Shown piece by piece: positions 31,031 to 42,815 of a stretch of 64,000 nucleotides of DNA. Within the stretch, counting starts at the first letter, position 1. Each line of letters starts with the position of its first letter. The DNA is taken from contig RPFO01000485.1 in the NCBI GenBank assembly GCA_009746045.1, forward strand, positions 478,883-542,882. Reading direction: 5' to 3'. Made by a program: the position numbers and the translations under genes. The notes under the pieces were generated by a model that was given only the letters and a program-made list of their open reading frames with translations, was not told the DNA's origin and ran no database searches. This stretch comes from Mesostigma viride. Taxonomy: Eukaryota; Streptophyta; Mesostigmatophyceae; Mesostigmatales; Mesostigmataceae.

Positions 31031-31566
31031 GTACTTCCACTCCTACATTGAGAAAAGGAGTGTTGAAATGATTACTGTATTTTATTTTCTAATAAAAGCG
31101 TTTACGTAAACAAAGAGTCCTCACATCTCATGCATTATAAATAGGCCAATTAACAAATGCAATAGGTACGTAGCATATACTGAGCATACAAAACAGGGTG
31201 CAAGTGACAGAATTCAAAAAGACTTAGCCGTTTAGGAGCTACACTTACTAGCACGGCCCCCTTAGTGCCCAGGACTTGGTGAAAATTCGGGACTTTGCAC
31301 AGAAACACGCCTAACGCCGCGCCGGTACTGCGTACGACAGAAGTAAGGGCGTATGACACGGTGCTCGGGACTTGTGCAAATTTAATTACTGACAAAGTAC
31401 GCGCACTTGACCAATGCTAATTACTGTCAAAGTACCCACGGAGCGGCGCTAGGCACTGGGCCAATTGGCCCTTGCACAATGCATGCTCGGCCCCTAGCCG
31501 CAATGCAAAGGAATTTAATAATAATGGGTGGGATGAATTAAACTCCATAGCCGTCGACAGGCAAAG

Positions 31567-32487
31567 ATGAAGGACAACCTTGCACAGCTGATAAATAGGG
31601 CGTCTTACGAGACGATTTTCACTCTCGTAGGCAAGCGCCTGGACGAGGATGTTAGAACAAAAGAAAAGGAAATGAACGTTGCAGAGAGGGGTGTGAGGGC
31701 GGACAATCGTGACAAGAAACGCGCTTCAGGCAGCAAGGCGCCTGCTGAAGATGCGAATAATGACTCGTACGACCACTTTGACGTGTCCAAAATAATAGAC
31801 GCAAAGATGGTCGACAATGTTGTTGAGCTCCTTGTGGAGTGGTTTTACACAGACGAGGAGAGGCAGAAGGCCAACCGCCAGGGCAAATCGCTCCAGCGTT
31901 TTGACTGGCTGCCCATCTCACATTTTGAGCCTGGATGCAACGAGATGATCATCAATTTCTGCAACACCTTCACTGGAACGCAGTCCGCCCAGTTTGCTAA
32001 GAAGTTTGGCACGAACCACGTTGCTATCAGAACGGCATGGATGGCTGTCATGCAGGAGAAGGCGGGGCAGGCGGAGGGGGGGAGCGAGCCTGCCTACAAG
32101 CGCACGAAGACCGAGCAGGTTTCGCGCGAGCGCACCCCTACAACCATTCCAAGCAAGCTCGGCGGGGAGAACCCCAAGAGCGCAGGCCACGGCCAGATGT
32201 TTGAGGATCCCCAGCGGGCTGCGATGGCCATCGGCATGAAGCTCAGGGCTAGCGAGAGGAAGCAGCAAGAGATCATGGCCGAGCTGGAAGCACTCCGTGC
32301 CGAGAAGGAGGCGTGGCAGGCCTCTGTGAAGCGAGCCATCGAGGGTGTCGACGACGACAATGCAATCCCGTTGGACGATGATCCCAAGGACGATGATCCT
32401 AAGGACGTGGATGCCAAGGATGGGCACAATGATGGTGATGATGATGATAAGGAGCATGAGGATAATGACGAGGGAGATGCACACTAG
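31567..32487 (+). CDS. Unrecognised nuclear-type protein with acidic tail (306 aa)
   Basis: ATG at 31567 (MKDNLAQLINRASYETIFTL). A central block (DNVVELLVEWFYTDEERQKA ... KKFGTNHVAIRTAWMAVMQE) looks globular. A helical segment (RASERKQQEIMAELEALRAE) precedes a very acidic Asp-rich end made partly of repeated DDDPKD. It lacks the CCACGGG promoter layout, has longer intergenic spacing and AT-richer flanks than the island, so it may not belong to it. Possibly a last large exon of a longer gene. Confidence 0.6.
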   Translation: MKDNLAQLINRASYETIFTLVGKRLDEDVRTKEKEMNVAERGVRADNRDKKRASGSKAPAEDANNDSYDHFDVSKIIDAKMVDNVVELLVEWFYTDEERQKANRQGKSLQRFDWLPISHFEPGCNEMIINFCNTFTGTQSAQFAKKFGTNHVAIRTAWMAVMQEKAGQAEGGSEPAYKRTKTEQVSRERTPTTIPSKLGGENPKSAGHGQMFEDPQRAAMAIGMKLRASERKQQEIMAELEALRAEKEAWQASVKRAIEGVDDDNAIPLDDDPKDDDPKDVDAKDGHNDGDDDDKEHEDNDEGDAH

Positions 32488-32711
32488 ACAGCTATGATGG
32501 TAGTGTGGCAGCACCAGCACAGCCATGCTGGCTTTTTCTTGGTGGTGGCAGCACCAATACACGTGACAGAGTCCATTCATGCAATATAATCTGGAATAAA
32601 GAATTGTTTCATTAATAAATATCATTACATGTGTTTATTTCCATGCTTTACCACGAGGAATGCCATGTTACTGTGCATGTCTGTCAGCCCTCCAAAAGGG
32701 GGTCACTTTAG

Positions 32712-32984
32712 GTTTTTGTAGAACTGCTTGAAGATGCAGGGCTTCTGGGACTATCCGTACTCCGCGCCCGCATGATTGACAAGGAGAAATGGGCTGCCAT
32801 CTGCGATAAGCACCTTCCCGAGGGGTATGCTCCTGTTTTCTCCCCACGGGCCCCGCGGCCCGTTGCTAGCCAGGGTAGAAGTCCGCAGGTGGAGGTTATT
32901 GGTCCTGAGGATAGCCGCTACACTACCGCCTCGTCTGCCATTACAGTAGAGGACAGCTCGGATGAGGATTACATCCCCATCTAG
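32712..32984 (+). CDS. Terminal exon of an unrecognised gene, duplicated at 8.8-9.0 kb
   Basis: An acceptor-like CACTTTAG at 32711 opens a frame VFVELLEDAGLLGLSVLRAR, which continues through an internal ATG at 32772 (MIDKEKWAAICDKHLPEGYA) to SSDEDYIPI and a stop at 32984. Without splicing the ORF begins at 32772 (70 aa). The last two thirds are present again, decayed, at 8843-9056 on the minus strand, so this may be part of a mobile element. Function unknown. Confidence 0.45.
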   Translation, partial: VFVELLEDAGLLGLSVLRARMIDKEKWAAICDKHLPEGYAPVFSPRAPRPVASQGRSPQVEVIGPEDSRYTTASSAITVEDSSDEDYIPI

Positions 32985-32999
32985 TGCTTAACGGTTGGG

Positions 33000-33727
33000 G
33001 GATGATGCAGACGATATTTGTTTAAACTTTTGTGTAATTATTTTTCTAATGAGATTAGCATAGTACTCCGTGGCATGCCTTTGCGCATGACACGCAAGTA
33101 CTTACTTACTTACTTATCATCCGAGGTAAAGGCATTAGCTCGTGTGCATGTGTACGTCGAAGATGATGGACGAGGTCACACGGCTACAGGTCATGGAGGC
33201 CAACGACCGGTTGGGTGGGCACGTGTCACACTAGCCATGGCCGCAACCATGCAGACGATAGCCGCCCCCAGCTGCACCGGTATTCGTTTATCCTAGCTAG
33301 ATTAGGTGGATAGAAAGAACCAGTTGAATGTAAATTGCTTTCATCAGCATCATGAGGCTCCATGGCTCCAAAGTGGAACTGTGCGGAGAAGAAGAAGATG
33401 GTTTATTGATGCTGACCATGCAGGAAAGGTTTTTCATAAATGCAGTCCAATGACTTTCATCAGGATTCCGACCTACACAGCAGTCAGACACCAGCTATTA
33501 CATTTACAACTCAGAAAGTTGACATTTGAGCGAAACACATGCCTGGCCAAACTCATCGGTCGCTCTGAACAGCACACACACAGACAAACAAAAGAACACT
33601 TACAGACAAACTACAACATGCACAGATAGGGGATGGGTTCCCCACAGATGAATGGCGAGCGCCTGAGGTGCACGATACGTGGGTCCGTGCTATCCCTGAA
33701 TTGCCATCCTGAGTGTCCCAGAGCTGG
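33000..33727. other. No gene seen
   Basis: A short (TTAC)n run near 33101-33116 and unremarkable sequence; small ORFs here have no support. Confidence 0.5.
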
Positions 33728-36430
33728 TTACTTGTATTTATCCATAATGCGGCGTGCCTCATTTAGCGGGTCACTGTCATCCAAGTTGTTGTTGCCACCA
33801 CCACCGCCGCCAGCATCCCCGCCGTTGCCCTTGTCATTAAGCGCCACCCACGCAAAGTATGCGATGGCACCCAAGGCCTGCAAGCAAATAGAGAAAGATG
33901 ACGCCGAGCCCCATCCAAGAGTTCACCGCCCCATCAATCCCGTGGAGAAAGCAAGATATGATCTCATGAGGATCCGGAAGGGATGCTCTTCTGATAGCAA
34001 TGCGTGCTCCATGTCCTCCCACCCGCTAGACATGGCTAATTAACCATCATCAGATCACCCCCCTGCTGATCAGTTATCACGTCGACACCGCAATCGTTGC
34101 TTCTATAAAAAAAAAGAGCATCCTGTCGCACACACGATGGCGCACGCCTTTTCTGTAGCAGAATGGCGGCATCACAGACTCCAAACTATACTGAACTCTC
34201 TCACACGCTGTCTGGGACTTAAGGTTTATGTAAGATAGCTACTTGTTGACAAATGCCAACGGAAGGTCCATCACATCCGCCAGAACAAGGACAAAGCTCT
34301 TGCACTTATCCTAGCAGCTGCAACACATGAACTAGGGGATGCCATGAAGCACTTGAGGCAACATATCCGTACGTTGTCAGGGGAACGAATGGCAACGGAT
34401 GATATCGGGGGGAAAAACAGGGACATGGATACAGTGGGTACTTCGAGCCAAGGCATCCAACCGTGCATCCCACCGCGCGCAACAGGTGACCACACACAAA
34501 AACAGACATGTGGGCGACAGCGGGGAAAGAACATGCAAATATAAATCGCTTATTTTGCGAGGGGGAGAAACATAAAAAGACACGAGCCGCAAGCCCAAAG
34601 AATCCACTTCCTGTTGCTGCTCCCCCCCACCCCCCACTTCACCCCCCCAATGAGCATGTACTAAAGGCATGCATAACTTTTCCAGGGGCTGTAACTTTTC
34701 CAAGTTTCGTGAAAGATGAATACTAGGGGAGCGCAACCGTAGCCCTTCTTGTGCCAAGTGGGGCCTGGCGCCCTGGACGTTCTGTAGCCTGGCTACTAGG
34801 TCAGACAAACCTGTTGTAAAACTTCAAAATTCGATCACAAGGAAGAGGCAAACGGGACAAAGGGTTGATATGACCGTGCGCTCATGCTAGCTGCCCCCCC
34901 ATGCCCCCCCATGACAACGCATGTACCAGCACTACGCATGACATGTGTTGCTCGCGCACGTACCACAACGGAAAATGCGGTGGAGATGAGGGACTTGAAG
35001 ATGGTGAGGAGGAGGAAGACGCCCGCAATAGCCACGCCACCCTGCGCGAGGGGGCGGGGGACAGTGGCCTGACCAGGCACGCGCCAGCACACCATCCCAC
35101 AGACATGCAGAGCAGAGGCGGGGCAGACGTGATAAGATGGCCTGGGAGTGAGTCGCAAGGGTACCGTGCAGGCACTAGGGTGCGCACGCTAGGCAGATTC
35201 GAAGGGTGCCGATTTTAAAGGTGGAAAGGCGCCTGAGTTGATGAAGAGAATGGTACATGGCAACGACGAGTACTAGCACACAGCAGAAAATCACAAGTGC
35301 CAAACTCTGTTGAAAGAGAAAACGATGAGGAGAGGGGGAGGGAGAGGGAATGGGAGTGGGAGTGGGCGTGGGGTTGGGGGTTAAGGGTGGGGAGGGGGAG
35401 GGGAAGGGGAGTGGGAGTGGGAGTGGGAGTGGGAGTGGGAGTGGGAGGGGAGGGAGGGGGAGGGGAGGGGGAGGGGGAGGGGAGGGGGAGGGGGAGGGGA
35501 GGGGGAGGGGAGGGGGAGGGGGAGGGGAGGGGAGGGGAGGGGGAGGGGGAGGGGAGGGGGAGGGGGAGGGGGGGGGGAGGGAGGGGAGGGGAGGGGAGGG
35601 GGAGGGGGAGGGAGGGGAGGGGGAGGGGGAGGGGAGAGGGGAGGGGGAGGGGGAGGGGAGGGGGAGGGGGAGGGAGGGGAGGGGGAGGGGGAGGGGGAGA
35701 TGTGCACGTGAGCCTCCACTCAGTAACACACACGGATATAGACGCTGTATTAGTGCAAGAGGCTTGATGCACAATCCCATCTGCAAGCATGCCATCAGCA
35801 ACTGCCATTTCTTGACAGAATAGCAGATAGCAGAATTAGAGAATAGCTGCAAGTTTCCCTATTCTCACAAGGTATCGTTTAAACCCTTAACTCAGGACTC
35901 ATGTGCCCAAGCCAAGACGTAGAGGCACAGCCTGATTTCAAACTCACCGGCACTAAGTCTGCAGCGGCATTGACGCTTTGCCTGGCTGTTGATATCAGCG
36001 TGCTGACCACTGCGGTGGAAGAAAAGGCACGGGTTCACAATCATTTCAGATCCTTTTTTAAAAAACTGGCCTTTAGATGTCCGTTGTAGACAAGATGATG
36101 ACTTCATGCTTATACGAGGCCACCAGAAGGACGAAAACAATTTAGCGCGAAAAAACAACAGACATTAAGCCACTTGCACGACATCAAGTTTATTCACGTA
36201 CAGCTGCCATCTCTATTGTTGGAGGCAGCAGCGAAAATGGGAAACTTTGGCCGATTAATTCGCGGGGCAGTCATGCGAACACGGCATCCTAGAAAAGAAG
36301 AATCCGGTTTAATGGAACGACGAACTGCTGGAGATGGTCGGCATGAAACCGCGCCTGAGCGCGAGAGGTAGCTTTTTGCGGCTATCGACGAAAATCGTGT
36401 CCTCACAATCCCGGCGGAAAGGGTGGCCAT
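33728..36430 (-). CDS. Plastid-targeted small membrane protein, four exons (172 aa)
   Basis: Exons on the minus strand: 36202-36430, 35948-36009, 34964-35041 and 33728-33877. All three junctions have GT/AG signals (GTACGT, GTGAGT, GTACGT donors) and matching codon phase, so the model is well supported. Exon 1 (MATLSAGIVRTRFSSIAAKS ...) is Ser/Arg-rich and acid-poor like a chloroplast transit peptide. The mature part has ADLVPGGVAIAGVFLLLTIF and VVALGAIAYFAWVALND hydrophobic segments, then a Gly/Asn linker and a conserved-looking end, DPLNEARRIMDKYK. I recall plant and algal plastid proteins with this kind of ending but cannot name the family with confidence. Thylakoid or envelope membrane is inferred. 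Intron 2 holds the GGGGAG tract. Confidence 0.8.
35329..35700 (+). repeat. Purine tract (GGGGAG)n in intron
   Basis: About 370 bp of GGGGAG / GGGAGT units, with almost no pyrimidines on the plus strand. It lies in intron 2 of the plastid-protein gene and can form triplex or G-quadruplex structures. All ORFs over it are artefacts. Confidence 0.95.
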
Positions 36431-36816
36431 AATTGAAAACCTTTGTTAATTAACAACACAGGCCCAAAGACTAAACCAATCGCTCAAGCCGGCACACAAT
36501 TTGAGTGATGATGCTTTATTTCTGGAAGGTCCTGCGTTTATATTCCCTTCGCCGTTTCAACGAAATGCATAATGCAAGTGTGGTGTTTCAAGTGAAGGAG
36601 CACACATGCAGCACCATGCGGGGAATCGTCGACGTAACTGCAGAGTGCAGGGCTTGCACCGGAAAAGTGCCGTTGCGTCAGTGGACTTGCTCACTTTGAA
36701 CACGCAGCCCCCGACTGACGACCGCACAGCACGAGTCCGTTGTGCGCTGTGCGTGGCGAATGCCTGCGCTCCACTCAGCACTGATGCGCGGGACCGCGAT
36801 ATTTTACTACATTTTA

Positions 36817-39800
36817 GGGCTTTTGACAGATCTGTAAAGTTAGGGCCCGAAAAATACAGATGGCTAGGCGTATATGCAGATCTGTTTTTTTATTCCAGAT
36901 CTGTACGTAAACTCCGACGTAATGCCTTTACGTCTTCGGGGGTCGAGGTGCAGGCCGTGTTCACTTGTTCAGTACCTGGAAGCAAAATTCAGCCATGGCT
37001 ACTGTACGAAAGCTAGAGGAATGTCAGCCGTATGACCTGCACACGAGGGTAATTAAGAAATCAAGCCGAAGTTAATCCTGCATCTGAGCGAGCAGAATAA
37101 TTGCAAACACAACAGCAATTGTGCGACAGACCAAACAATATTGCCGCGTGCACTAGGCTCTGTATTCTGGTCACACCCATGTGCATTTGCTGCATTGGAT
37201 TAGGCGCCATTACGAACTGAGTCGAGGGAAAACGCGAGGAGCGCCATCTAAGCAGTTGCTTGTCATGTCTATACGCCCGGGCATCTTATTATCTGTCTAC
37301 CATGCACGCATTTTCCTTGGACGAATCAAACAGCTTTTGACATTTTAATGGCGACATTGAAGTCCGGCCACGACAATATAGCGCTGCTCAGAGCTTCGTT
37401 GCCGAGAAAGGTTTTGTGCTTTGTCCGGGCCGATAATGTAACTCTGCATAGACCCCGGTAGCTTTCAGCATGCGCATATTGCTTGAGGTAAGCGAGCCAC
37501 GACGCCTGCAGGTGCTCCTGCCGAGGTGGAGACCTCCGAGAGCACGTGGATTAGGCTCATGCGTCAAAGCAGCATCGACCTTCATTCTCCTGGTGTGGAA
37601 GGTCACTTTTCAGGATTAACATATCTGAATGTTGATGGCCTGTGCATTTTCTGTCAATTGAGCAGCGATTGAAACCATGAGCCATGCAAGTGTAAGGTGC
37701 AGAATTCAGTTGATGAACCCAAGCCGGTAATGTGCAGAATTGATGAACCCAAGTTATATGTGCAGATGTTTCGTCCCACTGGCTGTGTGCTAGTGCATGA
37801 ACCGTCTAGGCCCTTGGCGTGTACTCACTTGCTGCAACCGTGCCCACAGCTGCTTGTCAATACACGCGGCAGGCACAATGACTTTTGCCGCGAGGTGAAA
37901 CATTGAACTCCCCCACACCTTGCATTTTTCACTCTTTGTTTTCCCTATCCATCCTACCCCCCAGCACACACACATGCACACACACACACACGCCCACATA
38001 CTGCACATGCACACAAATGTTCACACACACACGCCCACATACTACACATGCACACAAATGTTCACACACACATGCACACACGCACACACATACACACATG
38101 CACACATGCACACATGCACACATGCACGCATGCACACACGCACACACGCACACACGCACACACGCACACACGCACACATGCACACACGCACACACGCACA
38201 CATGCACACACGCACACACGCACACACGCACACATGCACACATGCACACACGCACACACGCACACATGCACACATGCACACATGCACACATGCACACACC
38301 CACGTGCGCACATGCACGCTAACACATGCGCACACACTAACACACACATCGTCGTCAGAACACAGATGCACACAAATGTGCACACACCCACGAGCACACG
38401 TGCACATGCATACAATCCCACACAAACACAGGCAGACTTGCACACATGCGCCACATACATTAATCCATCACCAATAAACTGGTTGCTTGGACCCAACGAC
38501 CTTCTTACTCGCCTGTCCACCCAACGTTCTGCCCATCCTCCCGCCTGCCCGCCTGCATGTCTGCCACCCGCCTACTGCCCACCCATCTGTCAGCCTGCCT
38601 GCCTGCTTGTGTGCATGCCTGCGGGCCTGCATGTGCACCTGCGCCCATGCACCTGTTATGCCCCCATGGCACGTATATGCAGCCTAGCTAGTTGAGTGTC
38701 TCTTCGCACGCGCACATGGGTGGCTACATGGGCATTTGCCTGTGTCTTGGGCTGGGGGGTTGGGCTGATTAGTTCAAGAGTGGGCGGGAAGACGGTGGTA
38801 TAATTGGGTGGGTAGGGACGGAGTGGATGGATGATTGGGGGGCTGGATGCGGGTGGGACTCAAGTTCGTGTAAAGTCCAAAGTTGCCTGTAGCATCAGCA
38901 AAAATAAGCGAGAAAGCAGCCTTAATTCAAGGAGCCTACTTGTTGTAACATGTGCCAAACTGCAATTAATGGTTGCAGGCTCACAAGCTGCCAGCTTCAT
39001 AACGCAAATGGAATGAATTGCATGGTTACAGGACAAGCGTGTGGTTGGAAATCTTACAATGCCTGGCAACGTCTCTTTCATGTGCCCACTGAGAACCGCT
39101 GTTCAACACAGGAAGGCTTTGGCAAGCAACGAGCTTCGGCCAGGGCCTTCATTGCAAGGAAGCGTGTGTGAAGCAATAACGTCAGGATTTACAAGCAGAA
39201 ACTATACCTAACTTTGCGACCTTCATGCAGTATGTCATGTGCATGGCTGTGTAGTATGTGCCAACAATCACAACGAAAAAGTGCGAAATTGCAAACATTG
39301 GCATGGAAGGGCAGGAGCCACGCACGCAGCAAATTAAAACGGTTCGTGAACCAATCTGTCGGGCATAAAGGCAGCAAAGTCTGGCCAGCAATAATGCAGT
39401 GCGATGCGAGAAAAGCTCGGTAACTATGAGCAGGCAGGCGCAGCTCGTCCTCAGCAGTGCTATCTAACGTGACGGCGCCTTATTTCCGCGTGCACGGTGC
39501 CGAACATGGCACTGGCCTGATTCCAGTTGCAGCAACGCCAGATGCCTTCCCGTCATAGAGCAGAGGCTTCACGTACCAATCGTAATGCTTCCCGTGATAA
39601 TGCACTCGCGTCCGAACAAAATGTCGAGAAAGCAAACAGTCTACACGCGATAAAACTGGGCTGCTAGCTTTTCAGGACTGGTTTTACCATGCCTTAAAAT
39701 TCCATTAGCTTACTTTTAAAACCATGGCTGACTAATTTTGGCTAATTTGCAGGTATTTGTGCCGCACCGCCCGCATGCATGGCCCGGGACGAGTCTCGAA

Positions 39801-39918
39801 GACGTAAGGGCATTACGTCGGAGTTTACGTACAGATCTGGAATAAAAAAACAGATCTGCATATACGCCTAGCCATCTGTATTTTTCGGGCCCTAACTTTT
39901 CAGATCTGTCAAAAGCTC
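36817..39918. mobile_element. MULE-like non-autonomous transposon (3.1 kb)
   Basis: Perfect 9-bp direct repeats TACATTTTA stand outside (36808-36816 and 39919-39927). Ends are near-identical inverted repeats of about 125 bp (left 36817-36940, right 39795-39918) beginning G(G/A)GCTTTTGACAGATCTG and holding three AGATCTG motifs. Long inverted ends with a 9-bp duplication are typical of Mutator-like elements. The interior has no transposase-like frame; it includes the CA-rich minisatellite at 37965-38330. Confidence 0.8.
37965..38330 (+). repeat. (CACACG/CACATG)n minisatellite
   Basis: Alternating CACACACG and CACATG units over about 365 bp inside the MULE-like element. It is open in several frames but clearly not coding. 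Confidence 0.95.
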
Positions 39919-40314
39919 TACATTTTATTAGGCTCCTAGTCCGAACTCCGTAGTAGCGGTGAGGTAGAAGATGCGCTTTTTTTGGCGGGAAAAGCAATCT
40001 ATTTCTGAGCCATCTCTTCCAGTGCAAGGCCAGATGATTCCCAAATCAGTAAAAGACAACTGCGTAGACCTGGCGTAGATGTTAATTTTCCAGGTAAATA
40101 GGTGTACGTTTATTCCAAATATAGCCAGTAGTTAATCCCTGCTAAGCCTAGGGTATCAAGATGTCAGTGGCTAAAACGGAGCCTTACTAGACCACGGAAG
40201 CCACTGGACTTCTAATGGGTTGTAATTGGGCATGTGGGTAAAGATCCTGTTTTCGCCCATGAGGTCAAGGCGTATGAGATGTTAATTAAGCTCATTGCGG
40301 CGTGGCGGGAAACC

Positions 40315-40910
<596 letters not shown>

Positions 40911-42815
40911 TTCTGGAGCTGGCGGGTTAAAGCCGTCGAAATTTACGGGCCATCATGTATGAGTTTGGTTGAGCCCGCCGGGCGATTGTCGATGGCGGGC
41001 TGGTGAGAGGGCTCATAGCTTCTAGCCAGATGAGTTTTTCTGCCGGCCGGCCGGGTCAGGTTCACCGCATGTCCGGACGGCACAAAGGCGCGAGTAATGG
41101 ACCTTGTGACCGACAAACTTGTAACGCTCGTGGCTGGCCAGCTAGAACGAATTGATATGACCCTGGCCGTGATTAGGCGGCTGAGCCGGCTGCGTTCGGC
41201 CGTCCATTTGCCGTCTTATGACAGACTCGTACTCTATATCACTAAAATGTATCGGACTTAGCCATGATGCGCCCATGCCCAGGCCGGGGTTGGGTGGTCA
41301 AGAATATTTGAATGAGATTAACGCAAAGAGATGGCTCCGGGCTTATCTGATTAGCATGGTTGAACATGTCACGCCAGGAATAAGGTCGCAGGGCCAGCGG
41401 GTTTCAGTGTTAATAGACCATGCATCCAACTACGCAGTAGTAATGCCGCATTCCGTGCCAGTTCGCCGCTACAGCATATCAACGAGGCATATGGCAGGTC
41501 AAAGCACTTGAAGGCAAATTAGAAATTTCTTCCCAGGCTTGTAGTGCGGCTCGTGATGGTCGCCCTCACATGACGGGGGATTACTACCTGCATGCCATGC
41601 TCTTGGGGGGCGGGGCTGTGGACGATCTTATTCTGCAGCGACGGAAGATTGGTCAAATGTTACATGGTCCATGGTCCAGAGTGAAGAACCGGCGTTCTGG
41701 CAGTCAGTTTAGTAGGTTCCGGTACTTGGACAGTGAGAACTTTGTACTTACTTTAATGCAGCTAGGGTTGGGGCATGGTATTTTAGACTAGCTGTGGCCA
41801 TGTATCAAGGAGACAACCAGCGCAGGCCGGCCAGAAATCGGGACAATCCGGACCATGGTAGCTCGAGCCTGCCGTTATGTCAAGGAGACAACCAGCGCAG
41901 GCCAGAAATCGGGACAATCCGGACCATGGTAGCTCGAGCCTGCCGTTATCTTGTCCGCGTGTTCGAGTCGCTCAGGATGATGAAGATGAATGCATGGTGA
42001 TGGAAATGTGTATCCTTGTGCATTGAAATTATGGCTGGCTTACGTGTAGAGCGACTAGATGACCTAGACGGTGGGGCCGGAAACAGCATGCTTGATCAGG
42101 GCGTGTGTTTAATTCGAGCCTAACTGGCCGGGAGTGTCTAGTGGTGAGCACCATTGCTGCGATCGCTCTCCCACCATTTACGAGGAAATACCCGCAAATG
42201 GAAAACCACTGAAAAGGTCTAGCTCTAGAGTCAGTCATCACGTTAGCCATGCCATGATTCCAAAGTTATGTATGTACATATTGACATCTTGGGGAGACGT
42301 CCACTATCTTAATTGGGGAATTCGCAGTGCTCCGTGGTCCCCCAACGGGTATACGAGACTACTTAATTATTTAATGGGCATGGTACATACCGTCTTTGTG
42401 TTAAGCTCACTTCATACAATGTTTCTATTTGTATATGTATGCTATTACATGTCAATGAGACTAATTCATCCATCCCGCTGTCGGTTCTGCAGCCAACGAC
42501 CTGCCTGTACCTAACTAATAAAATAATATCCACCTCCATCTTCATCAAGCACAAGGAGCCAAGTGAACAAGTGTGGAAACACAACCTAGCTAGAGCACTA
42601 CTAGCCATCGCTGTATGCATGCAAATCGGCTCTATATTGGCTACCATGTGGCATATTTTTTCAGCGCAACGCTGAGGCCAAGCCAACTACATTACCATGG
42701 ATAGGCTTTTTCCTTCTATACCTGTTTTGCGGTCTTGCTTAGTAATTGTTTGGTGCTACACGGCTGGCATTTTGCAGATGCCCAGAAATCCATGGAAAGG
42801 CAGTTGGATATTCAA
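40911..42815. other. Possible decayed coding sequence, unrecognised
   Basis: Plus-strand fragments such as VTDKLVTLVAGQLERIDMTL (about 41100) , NEINAKRWLRAYLISMVEHV with PGIRSQGQRVSVLIDHASNY (41310-41440) and SQFSRFRYLDSENFVLTLMQ (41700-41770) look protein-like but lie in different frames and match no family I know. A 75-bp tandem duplication is at 41804-41953. From 42000 to 42815 I see no gene. Confidence 0.3.
41804..41953 (+). repeat. Tandem 75-bp duplication with the GGAGACAACCAGCGC core
   Basis: Two adjacent copies of CAAGGAGACAACCAGCGCAG ... GAGCCTGCCGTTAT. The core also occurs as short insertions at 8951-8985 and, inverted, at 9561-9589. Confidence 0.85.

Noticed and set aside
18290-31100. 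Definite giant-virus insertion
   Set aside because: No capsid, packaging ATPase, polymerase or VLTF3-like gene is visible; a viral origin remains only a hypothesis.
35175-35852. Long Pro/Ser/Leu or Gly/Glu ORFs
   Set aside because: They are translations of the GGGGAG tract within an intron.
37885-38695. His/Thr-rich and Cys/Val-rich ORFs
   Set aside because: Artefacts of the CACACG/CACATG minisatellite.
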